Origin: an uncultured Bryobacteraceae bacterium
Lineage (GTDB): Bacteria > Acidobacteriota > Terriglobia > Bryobacterales > Bryobacteraceae
NCBI GenBank assembly: GCA_938027685.1
Contig: CALJAM010000011.1
Coordinates: forward strand, 248,001-312,000
Length of the DNA stretch: 64,000 nucleotides
Reading direction: 5' to 3'
Made by a program: the position numbers and the translations under genes. Under the pieces are notes generated by a model, which worked only from the letters and a program-made list of their open reading frames with translations, was not told where the DNA came from and ran no database searches. The stretch's first letter is position 1; the number at the start of each line of letters is the position of its first letter. This document shows positions 27,024 to 34,806 of the stretch, in pieces.

Positions 27024-28232
27024 ATGAATTCCAGCCGCAGGATTTTTCTCGGTTCGGCCGCGGCGGCCTCCGCGGCCCGTGTGCTGGGCGCCGCCGACCG
27101 CATACGCATCGGGGTCATAGGTACGGGCGGGCGCGGGCAGTGGTTGATGAAAGCCCTGCAAAGGATCGCGGGTGACCAGATCCAGATCGTCGCGGTTTGC
27201 GACGTCTACGACGTGCGGCGCAACGAGGCGGCGCGGATTGCGCCGGGCGCCGAACAATACCTCGACTACCGGCAGGTGCTCGAGCGCAAGGACGTCGACG
27301 CGGTCATCGTTGCCACGCCCGATCACTGGCACGCCACGATGACCGTGGATGCTTTGCGGGCGGGCAAGGACGTCTACGTCGAAAAGCCCATGGTGCACTA
27401 TCCCAAGGACGGCCAGGCGATCGTGCGGACTGCGCGCGCCACGGGGCGAATCGTGCAGGTGGGCACGCAAGGGCGCGGCCTACCCAACTTCGTGGAAGCC
27501 AAGCAACGTTACATCGACACCGGCGTCATCGGTAAAGTAGGCCTCGCTCGGACCTGGTACACCTCGAACACGGGCTACATCCGCAGGCCGCCGGCCGGTT
27601 TCGAGCGCAAACCCGAAGGCCTCGACTGGGAGCGCTGGCTGGGGCCGGGCCCCAAGGTCCCCTGGAATCCCGACATTTATTTCAGTCCCTATAAGTGGCG
27701 GCATTACATGGGCGGCATGATCATGGGGATCGCAATCCACGTAGTGGATTCCGCGCATCACTGGCTTTCGCTGCGCAAGCCGCTAGCCGCCGTGGCCGGG
27801 GGCGGCGTCTACTACTACAAGGACGGCCGGGATACGCCCGACGTCGTGAGTTTTGTGCTCGAGTATCCTGAGGAAGTCCTCGTCACATTCACGGCCGAGT
27901 GTCTCACCGCTCCGGGCGTCAAAACGTCTGCGGGCGTCGAACTGCGAGGCACGGGGGGAACGCTCTGGGCGGAACGCTACATCCAGGACTACGGTTACAT
28001 CTACACGCCCAACACACAATTCAGCAAGGAACCGCCGGCCGCGGTACGCTTCCAGCCTGCCAACGCCGAGAACATCCTGCGCGACTGGCTGGAACGTATC
28101 CGCGACCGCAAGCGTACGCTGTGCAACGAGGAAGTGGCTTATTACTCCACGGTCGCCTGCTTCATGGCCGCCGAAGCCCTGCGCACACGGTCACGAGTGG
28201 TTTGGGATCGGCGCTGGGATCTGCCGGTCTGA
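27024..28232 (+). CDS. Exported Gfo/Idh/MocA-family oxidoreductase
   Basis: NAD(P)-dependent sugar-type dehydrogenase of 402 residues. ATG 27024 has AGGGG upstream and begins a twin-arginine signal (SSRRIFLGSAAAASAARVLG). The Rossmann domain starts IRIGVIGTGGRGQW, and EKPMVHY supplies the lysine of the EKP motif typical of the family. The C-terminal domain has the GGMIMGIAIHVVDSAHHW segment with the catalytic histidines expected in this group. Members oxidise or hydrolyse sugar substrates with bound NAD. Export through Tat would carry the folded, cofactor-loaded enzyme. It is the first of a same-strand group running to 36567. Confidence 0.88.
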   Translation: MNSSRRIFLGSAAAASAARVLGAADRIRIGVIGTGGRGQWLMKALQRIAGDQIQIVAVCDVYDVRRNEAARIAPGAEQYLDYRQVLERKDVDAVIVATPDHWHATMTVDALRAGKDVYVEKPMVHYPKDGQAIVRTARATGRIVQVGTQGRGLPNFVEAKQRYIDTGVIGKVGLARTWYTSNTGYIRRPPAGFERKPEGLDWERWLGPGPKVPWNPDIYFSPYKWRHYMGGMIMGIAIHVVDSAHHWLSLRKPLAAVAGGGVYYYKDGRDTPDVVSFVLEYPEEVLVTFTAECLTAPGVKTSAGVELRGTGGTLWAERYIQDYGYIYTPNTQFSKEPPAAVRFQPANAENILRDWLERIRDRKRTLCNEEVAYYSTVACFMAAEALRTRSRVVWDRRWDLPV

Positions 28233-28282
28233 CGGTCCGCTTTCCCAAACCACGCCCGCCGTTGCCGGGGTAGACTGGGAGC

Positions 28283-29206
28283 ATGCAAAGACGAGATTTC
28301 ATCAGGACGGCAGTCGCCTTAGGGTTGGGCGCATCTGCTGCGGCAGCCGGACCTTTGCCTCGCCGGCGCTACCGCGACGACGTGGAGCTCTCCATCATCG
28401 GCTTCGGCGGCATCGTGGTAGTCGGGATGACGCAAGCCGAAGCCAACCGCCTGGTGGCCGAGTCGATCGAGCTGGGAGTGAACTATTTCGATGTGGCTCC
28501 TTCCTACGGGGACGGGGAAGCCGAGCTGAAGCTGGGACCTGCGCTGGAGCCCTATCGCCCGCGAGTCTTTTTAGCCTGCAAAACGCAGCAGCGCAACGCG
28601 GCAGGCGCGCGAGAAGAATTGGAGCGCTCCCTGCAACGCCTGCGGACCGACCATTTCGACCTCTATCAGCATCACGCGGTTACGACCATGGAGGACGTCG
28701 AGCGCATCTTCGCGCCGGGCGGCGCGCAGGAGGCGTTTCTGAAGGCGCGTCAAGAAGGGAAGGTGCGGTACCTGGGCTTCTCGGCGCACTCGGTGACCGC
28801 GGCCCTGGCCATGCTCGACCGCTTCGGTTTCGATTCCGTGCTCTTCCCCGTCAACTTCGTCTGTTACAGCCAGGGCAACTTCGGTCCTCAGGTCATCGAG
28901 CGGGCCCGCCAGCGCAAAGCAGCGCGTCTGGCCCTGAAAGCGCTGGCTTTCACGCGGTGGCCTAAAGGAGCGGACCGTTCCGCTTCACCCAAGACCTGGT
29001 ATCAGCCGGTTACCGACGCCGAACTTGCGCGGCAGGCTCTGCGCTTCACTTTGAGCGAAGACATCACGGCCGCCATACCGCCGGGGGACGAACAACTCTA
29101 CCGGCTCGCCTTGCGCCTCGCGGCCGCATTCACTCCGCTAAGCGCCGAAGAGAAGCAGACTCTCTTCGCCCGTGCACAGGGAATCGAACCGATTTTTCGC
29201 GCCTGA
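28283..29206 (+). CDS. Exported aldo/keto reductase
   Basis: Aldo/keto reductase family protein of 307 residues with a Tat-like leader (QRRDFIRTAVALGLGASAA). The tetrad can be placed as Asp70 and Tyr75 (FDVAPSYGDGE), Lys100 (ACKTQQR) and His130 (YQHHAV). The TIM-barrel pattern continues with VRYLGFSAHS. The family reduces carbonyls or oxidises alcohols with NADP(H). It follows the Gfo/Idh/MocA gene by 50 bases, so a shared exported carbohydrate pathway is likely, though the substrate is unknown. Confidence 0.87.
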   Translation: MQRRDFIRTAVALGLGASAAAAGPLPRRRYRDDVELSIIGFGGIVVVGMTQAEANRLVAESIELGVNYFDVAPSYGDGEAELKLGPALEPYRPRVFLACKTQQRNAAGAREELERSLQRLRTDHFDLYQHHAVTTMEDVERIFAPGGAQEAFLKARQEGKVRYLGFSAHSVTAALAMLDRFGFDSVLFPVNFVCYSQGNFGPQVIERARQRKAARLALKALAFTRWPKGADRSASPKTWYQPVTDAELARQALRFTLSEDITAAIPPGDEQLYRLALRLAAAFTPLSAEEKQTLFARAQGIEPIFRA

Positions 29207-29230
29207 GGAGCTCCCCGCGCGGAGCGCTGC

Positions 29231-29395
29231 TCAACTCTTCTTGGAGGTATTGGCGAAGAAGGGTTCAAGTTTCTGCTCGACCCGCGTGCTTCCGCACTCC
29301 GGGCACTTGATGCCGCCCTTCTCCAGGTCGGCGATGTGCAGGAACAGCGTAAATGATTTCTGGCAGTCCTGGCACACGAAAGAGTACTGGGGCAT
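29231..29395 (-). CDS. FmdB-type zinc-ribbon protein, 54 residues
   Basis: A short gene on the minus strand. The product begins MPQYSFVCQDCQKSF and carries a second pair in KCPECGSTRV, the CxxC-CxxC ribbon of the FmdB family of putative regulatory proteins. ATG 29395 is preceded by GGAGGTGAGCTCCT, a good ribosome site. An AT-rich island (29423-29434) could hold promoters for both this gene and the divergent YjbQ gene. Role unknown; FmdB proteins are thought to bind nucleic acid or act as regulators. Confidence 0.8.
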   Translation of the reverse strand: MPQYSFVCQDCQKSFTLFLHIADLEKGGIKCPECGSTRVEQKLEPFFANTSKKS

Positions 29396-29501
29396 AGGAG
29401 CTCACCTCCAGCTGTCTTTCCGCATAATATTCTAAGCCGGGCGGGCTCGGGTCGGCGAGAGCGGCCTGCTCGGGCCCGCACAGCTCGGCAGGAGAGCAAG
29501 C

Positions 29502-29921
29502 ATGGCGGTCTATCAAAAGAGCTTCCGCATCTCAACCCGCGGACACGCCGATGTACTCGATATCACGTCTCAGGTGGAACGAATCGTGGCAGAAAGCAGG
29601 ATCCGCTGGGGCATCGTCAATGTCTCAGGGAAGGGCTCGACGCTCGGGATCACGACCATCGAATACGAACCGGGGGCGGTGGCGGATCTCAAGCGCGCCC
29701 TGGAAAGGATTGCGCCCACCGATGCCGATTACGCCCACAACGCCCGCTGGGGTGACGGCAACGGTTTCGCGCATCTGCGCAGCGCGTTGATGGGGACGGC
29801 CCGGAGCTTCCCCTTGCGTGACGGCCGCCTGGAGCTGGGGACCTGGCAACAGGTTGTGCTTTGCGATTTCGACAATCGGTCGCGTGAACGCGAGGTCACC
29901 GTGACCGTGGTGGGGGAATGA
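29502..29921 (+). CDS. yjbQ: YjbQ (UPF0047) family protein
   Basis: Small cytoplasmic protein of 139 residues of the YjbQ family, whose members have weak thiamine-phosphate-synthase-like activity; the physiological role is unsettled. Family features are GIVNVSGKGSTLGITTIEYEP, DYAHNARWGDGNGFAHLRSAL and GTWQQVVLCDFDNRSRER. The histidine normally found in the HTTA motif is replaced here by GKGSTLGI, a possible loss of a metal ligand. AGGAGAG precedes the ATG. The sulfatase gene follows after three bases. Confidence 0.85.
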   Translation: MAVYQKSFRISTRGHADVLDITSQVERIVAESRIRWGIVNVSGKGSTLGITTIEYEPGAVADLKRALERIAPTDADYAHNARWGDGNGFAHLRSALMGTARSFPLRDGRLELGTWQQVVLCDFDNRSREREVTVTVVGE

Positions 29922-29924
29922 AGC

Positions 29925-31406
29925 GTGCGGCGCAGAACCTTCCTGAAAGTGACAGCAGGCGTGCCCGCCATCCTGCGGTCGGCTCCCGCCCGCCGGCCCA
30001 ACATTCTGCTGTGCATCTCCGACGATCAGTCGTATCCCCATGCTTCCGCCTACGGGGCGAAGTTCCCGCGAACGCCCGGCTTCGACCGCGTCGCGGCGGA
30101 GGGCGTTCTGTTCACCCAGGCCTTCGTGGCGAGTCCTTCGTGCTGCCCTTCGCGCAGCAGCATCCTCTCGGGCCAGGACTTCTACCGTTTGCGCGAAGCA
30201 TCCATGAATCACACGGTCTGGCCGGGCGCCGTCCCCATTTACACGGATCTGCTGGCGGCTGCCGGCTATCATGTGGGCTTTACGGGCAAAGGCTGGGGGC
30301 CGGGGAATTGGAAAGCGGGCGGCCGCAAGTTCAATCCCGCCGGGCCGGACTATAACAAGGTCCGGCTCCAGCCGCCCGGGCGGTATCTAAGCGCGGTCGA
30401 TTACGCGGCGAACTTCGAGGCTTTTCTGGAGGCGCGGCCGCGCGGCGCGCCCTTCTGCTTCTGGGCCGGCTTCAGCGAGCCGCACCGGCAGTTCGACGAA
30501 GGCATCGGCGAGCGGCATGGCATCCGTTTGGAGGGAATCAGTGTGCCTGCTTTCCTGCCCGAAACGACCGAAGTGCGCCGGGACCTAGCCGATTACGCCT
30601 TCGAGATCGAGTGGTTCGACCGTCATTTGGAGCGCATGCTACGCACGCTTGAAAAGCGGGGCGAGCTCGAAAACACACTCATCATCGTGACCTCGGACAA
30701 CGGCATGGCGTTCCCCCGCGCCAAGGCGACCCTCTACGATGCTGGATCGCGCGTCCCGCTGGCCCTTCGGTGGGGAGCGCGAATCCGGGGCGGACGCAAA
30801 GCGGAGGGACTGGTAAGCCTGATCGACCTGGCGCCGGCCATTCTGGAGGCAGCCGGCGTGCGCGTCCCCGAAACGATGACCGGCCGCAGCTTGCTGGCCA
30901 TGCTGGAGGGCAGGCAGCGGTTCCGCAACGAGGCGGTTTTCGGTCTTGAGAGGCATCTGCCCGGAAGCCGCCCGAACGGCGCGGGCTACCCATGCCGCGC
31001 ACTGCGGACCGCCCAGTACCTCTACATCCGCAACCTGACGCCGGAAGCGAGTCCATGCGGGGATCATCCCGGACCAGTCTGGCCTGAGGACGATCCGGTT
31101 GGCGGCTACGGCGACACCGACGGCAGTCCCTCGAAAACCTTCCTGTGGCGCAACCGGGAGCGCTTCGCCCGGCTGTTCCAGCTCGCATTCGAAAGACGGC
31201 CTGCTGAAGAGCTCTACGCCGTGCAACGCGATCCGTTCCAGCTCGAAAACCTCGCCGGTAAGGCGGAATACGAGCCGATTCGGCGGGAGCTGGCCGCGCG
31301 GCTCGATTCGTACCTGAGAGCAACCCGAGATCCACGGGCGGTGGGGCGGGCCGACGAACTGGATGCCGTCATGCGCCGGTTTCCGCGACTGCCGGGCGCC
31401 GAGTGA
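29925..31406 (+). CDS. Exported sulfatase with CCPSR formylglycine site
   Basis: Sulfatase-family hydrolase of 493 residues that removes sulfate from a carbohydrate or other ester. It starts at GTG 29925, leading RRRTFLKVTAGVPAIL, a Tat-like signal. The first metal-binding stretch is ISDDQSYPHASAYG. The modification site is SCCPSRSS: Cys73 in C-x-P-S-R would become formylglycine. Later segments VTSDNGMAFPRAKATLYDAG and VSLIDLAPAILEAAG fit the family. It lies three bases after yjbQ and 61 bases before the promoter-served Oar-like receptor gene. Substrate unknown. Confidence 0.9.
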   Translation: MRRRTFLKVTAGVPAILRSAPARRPNILLCISDDQSYPHASAYGAKFPRTPGFDRVAAEGVLFTQAFVASPSCCPSRSSILSGQDFYRLREASMNHTVWPGAVPIYTDLLAAAGYHVGFTGKGWGPGNWKAGGRKFNPAGPDYNKVRLQPPGRYLSAVDYAANFEAFLEARPRGAPFCFWAGFSEPHRQFDEGIGERHGIRLEGISVPAFLPETTEVRRDLADYAFEIEWFDRHLERMLRTLEKRGELENTLIIVTSDNGMAFPRAKATLYDAGSRVPLALRWGARIRGGRKAEGLVSLIDLAPAILEAAGVRVPETMTGRSLLAMLEGRQRFRNEAVFGLERHLPGSRPNGAGYPCRALRTAQYLYIRNLTPEASPCGDHPGPVWPEDDPVGGYGDTDGSPSKTFLWRNRERFARLFQLAFERRPAEELYAVQRDPFQLENLAGKAEYEPIRRELAARLDSYLRATRDPRAVGRADELDAVMRRFPRLPGAE

Positions 31407-31415
31407 ATCACCCGG

Positions 31416-31445
31416 TTGACACTCTGAGGGCGCAACAGATAGACT
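31416..31445 (+). promoter_or_regulatory. Sigma-70 promoter of the Oar-like receptor at 31468
   Basis: TTGACA (31416-31421), 18 bases, then TAGACT (31440-31445). The start would be near 31452, leaving a very short leader with AAAGGGGG before the ATG. So the receptor and probably the downstream sulfatase can be transcribed apart from the upstream sulfatase. Confidence 0.65.
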
Positions 31446-31467
31446 TGCAGCCGAAAGGGGGCAGCTC

Positions 31468-34400
31468 ATGCGAAAGCGGGCCGTCTACGTTGGGATCCTT
31501 ATTCTCACGGTCGGTTCTGTAAACCTGCGGGCGCAGACCTCGCAGGCGCGCATCACGGGACGCGTGCTGGATCCGGAGGGCGCCGCCATACCCGGCGTCG
31601 AAGTGATCGCCACCAACGAGGAGACGGGTGTCGCTGCGCGGAGCCAGAGCAACGAGGCGGGCATCTACGTACTGCCGTTCCTGTCGCCCGGACGTTACAC
31701 GGTAACGGCCACCGCCAGCGGCTTCAAGAAGTACGAGCGGAAGGGTCTCCTACTCGAAACGGCTCAGGAGCTCGGTCTGGACATCCGCATGGAGCTGGGC
31801 AGTGTGACCGAGGTGGTCGAGGTGCGCGCGGAAGCGCCGTTGCTGGAGAGCACGTCGGCCACGGTGAGCCAGTTCCTGGACAGCCGTGTAGTCACGGAGA
31901 TGCCGCTGGGCAACCGCCGCGCGCTGGAGTTGGTCCGGCTGGCGGCCAACACGGTCTGGGTGGACTACAGCGGACTCGCCAAGCCTCTGTTCAGCCTGGC
32001 AGGCGGGCGCACCGAGAATCAGATGTTCTGGCTGGACGGCGGCAACATTCAGAACATGCGCCTGGGTGTCGGGCAGGTGGAAGTCGACCCGCCGGTCGAG
32101 GTCATTCGCGAGTTTCGCGTCGTGCACAACAATTATTCGGCTGAGTTCGGCGGCTCGGCGGGCGGCCTGGTGGTGAGCACGACCAAGTCGGGGACCAATC
32201 AGTTCCGCGGCAGTGCTTTCGAGTATCTGCGGAACGATCGCCTGGACGCGGCAGGCTTTTTCGCTCCCACCGAAGGCACGAGAAAGATCAAGGCGCCGCT
32301 GCGTTATAACCTCTTCGGCGCCACGTTAGGGGGGCCCATCGTGCGCGATCGCACCCACTTTTTCGCGGGCTACGAGGGTACGCGTCGCACGGACGGATTC
32401 ACCCAGATCCTGACGGTGCCTACGGAATTGCAGCGACGAGGCGACTTCTCGCAAACCTTCAATACGCGTGGGCAGCTTATTCCCATCTACGATCCGGCCA
32501 GCACGCGCACGGTGGGAACGCAGACGGTTCGCGACCGCTTCCCCGGCAACATCATTCCTGCCAACCGTATCGACCCGGTGGCACGCCAGCTCACAGCCTT
32601 CTGGCCCTTGCCGAACCGACCGCCCGTCAACATCGCCGGCGCGCAGAACTTTGTCGGCAACCGAGCGCGCAAGTTCATCCGTGACAACGTCACCGGGCGC
32701 GTGGACCATGTCTTCAGCAACGCCAATCGGTTTTACTTCCGGTTTGTGTACAACAACGATCCCTATCGATGGACTTCCGTGTACCCGCGGAAGGAAGCGG
32801 ATCCCCAGAGTCCGTTCGACGCGGGTCGCTACGAGACCAGTTTCCTCTTCGCCGACACGCACACCTGGACGACTTCGCTGGTCATGGACGCCCGCTACAG
32901 CTTCTCCCACCGGACCTGGCATGCCAAGTCAGCGGGACTGGGCAGCAACGTGGTCCAGGAGATCGGTTTGAAGGGTGTGCCCTCGGGGGCCTTCCCGGCC
33001 ACCTCAGTGGCGGGCATGGCAACCCTGGGCTCCAGCAGTGAACGCCGCCAATTCCCCATTCGCCAGCACCAGGTCGTCAACAACTTCACGTGGGTACGCG
33101 GCCGGCACGTAGTAAAGTTCGGCGGCGAGCTGCGCAAAAGCATCAATCTGGACGTCAATCGCCCCAGCATCTCGGGAGACTTCGGTTTCGCCACTACGGG
33201 CACCGGCCTGCCGGGAGACGCTGCGACCGGCTTCGGCATGGCCTCCTTCCTGGTGGGCTTCGTGAACTCGTTCTCGCTGCGCGACACCGATCCGCTGGAT
33301 CGCTACAGTTGGTACCTGGCTGGCTTTTTCCAGGACGACTGGAAGGTCACGCCTGACCTGACTTTGAACCTTGGCGTACGCTGGGAGACCGACACGCCGA
33401 TCATGGACAAGAACAATCGGCTGAACAGCTTCGACATGACGGCGATCAACCCGGTGTCGGGCACGCCGGGGGTGGTGCGCTTTGCCGGCGTAGGCGGGTG
33501 GCCGCGGCGTCCGCATGATCCGGACTGGAACAACTTCGGGCCTCGTTTTGGCTTTGCCTGGCGCCCGTTCGGCGCTCCCAAGCTCGTTGTGCGCGGCGGC
33601 TTCGGCGTCTTCTACGAGCACCCCTATGCGCACGGCGTGCCTAACGCGGCCTCGCTGGGCTTCGAGCGGTCCGCGGGTCTGTCCTCGCCGGACAACGGCA
33701 TAACGCCGGCCTTCTATTTGAGCCGGGGCGTCAATGTGAGCTTACAGCCTCCTGTCCGGGACGAGCGTTTCGGCGCCGTGCCGGTGGGGCGCGCGCCCAC
33801 GACCAACGTGACTTTCTATGAATTCAAGCGCCCCACGGGTTACTCACAGCAGTTCAACCTGGGCGTCCAACGCGAGCTCCCGGCCAGCATGGTCCTCGAG
33901 CTCTCCTACCTGGGTAACCTCGGCCGTAAGATGCCGATCACCACTCTCTCCATCAATCAGGTTCCTCCGGACAAGATGGGGCCCGGCAACGCGCAGATCC
34001 GGCGGCCCTTCCCGCAGTTCAACAACGTCCAGATCCTCCTGCCGCCCATGGGCGCGCACAACTACCACGCCGGATCCGTCCGTTTGGAGAAGCGCCTCTC
34101 GCACGGTCTGAGCCTGCTGGCCAGCCACACTTGGTCGCGGAATATCGGCGTCATTGACCAATCGGGCAGCGGCACTCTGGGCGACGACCAGCTCTACCAG
34201 GACTATTACAACCGCCGCCTCGACAAGGGCCCGCTGTCGATCGACATCGTCCACCGCTTCGTCGGGAGTGCTGTCTACGACCTGCCCTGGGGCAGAGGCC
34301 GTCGGTGGCTCACGAACGGATGGGCCGCGGCAGTCCTGGGCGGGTGGACGATTGGATCCATCGTCAACGTGCAGAGCGGCGGACCCTTCACGGTGACCAC

Positions 34401-34782
34401 ACAGACCAACACGACTAACGCCTTTTCGGCCGGGCCTCAGCGCGCCAACGTGCTGCGCAATCCCAACCTGCCCGTCGGTCAGCGCCGCCTGGATCGATGG
34501 TTCGACACGGAGGCGTTCGTGGCGCCGCCTCCCTACACTTTCGGCAACGCCGGGCGCGGCATTGTGCGCGCTGACGGTCGCGCCAGTTTCGATTTCTCAC
34601 TCAACAAGAACTTCGCTTGGGGCGAGCAGCGCGTCGTGCAGTTCCGAGTGGATTTGTTCAACGCTTTCAACCACCCCGACTTCGGCCTGCCTGCACGCTC
34701 GCTCGGCGGCCCAGGCTTCGGATCGATCAGTAGTGCAACCCAGCCCCGGACGATCCAGCTCGGTTTGCGTGTTGCCTTCTGA
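31468..34782 (+). CDS. Oar-like TonB-dependent receptor, intact
   Basis: Complete outer-membrane receptor of 1104 residues. Signal peptide 1-23 (VYVGILILTVGSVNLRAQ); carboxypeptidase-regulatory-like domain about 27-115 (ITGRVLDPEGAAIPGVEVIA, SPGRYTVTATASGFKKYER); plug about 130-245 (PLGNRRALELVRLAAN, GGSAGGLVVSTTKSGTNQFR); long barrel ending in GLRVAF with terminal Phe. Compared with classic receptors it has a much larger barrel and loops, like the Oar and SusC-like groups, suggesting a large or polymeric substrate. No SusD-like lipoprotein accompanies it. The placement between two sulfatases suggests sulfated glycan fragments. Confidence 0.93.
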   Translation: MRKRAVYVGILILTVGSVNLRAQTSQARITGRVLDPEGAAIPGVEVIATNEETGVAARSQSNEAGIYVLPFLSPGRYTVTATASGFKKYERKGLLLETAQELGLDIRMELGSVTEVVEVRAEAPLLESTSATVSQFLDSRVVTEMPLGNRRALELVRLAANTVWVDYSGLAKPLFSLAGGRTENQMFWLDGGNIQNMRLGVGQVEVDPPVEVIREFRVVHNNYSAEFGGSAGGLVVSTTKSGTNQFRGSAFEYLRNDRLDAAGFFAPTEGTRKIKAPLRYNLFGATLGGPIVRDRTHFFAGYEGTRRTDGFTQILTVPTELQRRGDFSQTFNTRGQLIPIYDPASTRTVGTQTVRDRFPGNIIPANRIDPVARQLTAFWPLPNRPPVNIAGAQNFVGNRARKFIRDNVTGRVDHVFSNANRFYFRFVYNNDPYRWTSVYPRKEADPQSPFDAGRYETSFLFADTHTWTTSLVMDARYSFSHRTWHAKSAGLGSNVVQEIGLKGVPSGAFPATSVAGMATLGSSSERRQFPIRQHQVVNNFTWVRGRHVVKFGGELRKSINLDVNRPSISGDFGFATTGTGLPGDAATGFGMASFLVGFVNSFSLRDTDPLDRYSWYLAGFFQDDWKVTPDLTLNLGVRWETDTPIMDKNNRLNSFDMTAINPVSGTPGVVRFAGVGGWPRRPHDPDWNNFGPRFGFAWRPFGAPKLVVRGGFGVFYEHPYAHGVPNAASLGFERSAGLSSPDNGITPAFYLSRGVNVSLQPPVRDERFGAVPVGRAPTTNVTFYEFKRPTGYSQQFNLGVQRELPASMVLELSYLGNLGRKMPITTLSINQVPPDKMGPGNAQIRRPFPQFNNVQILLPPMGAHNYHAGSVRLEKRLSHGLSLLASHTWSRNIGVIDQSGSGTLGDDQLYQDYYNRRLDKGPLSIDIVHRFVGSAVYDLPWGRGRRWLTNGWAAAVLGGWTIGSIVNVQSGGPFTVTTQTNTTNAFSAGPQRANVLRNPNLPVGQRRLDRWFDTEAFVAPPPYTFGNAGRGIVRADGRASFDFSLNKNFAWGEQRVVQFRVDLFNAFNHPDFGLPARSLGGPGFGSISSATQPRTIQLGLRVAF

Positions 34783-34806
34783 AATGTGCGAAAGGATGGA
34801 AGACCC

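Noticed and set aside
29170-29190. GGGAATCGAACC resembling the T-arm of a minus-strand tRNA
   Set aside because: It lies inside the end of the aldo/keto reductase gene and no acceptor stem, D-arm or anticodon arm can be built around it.
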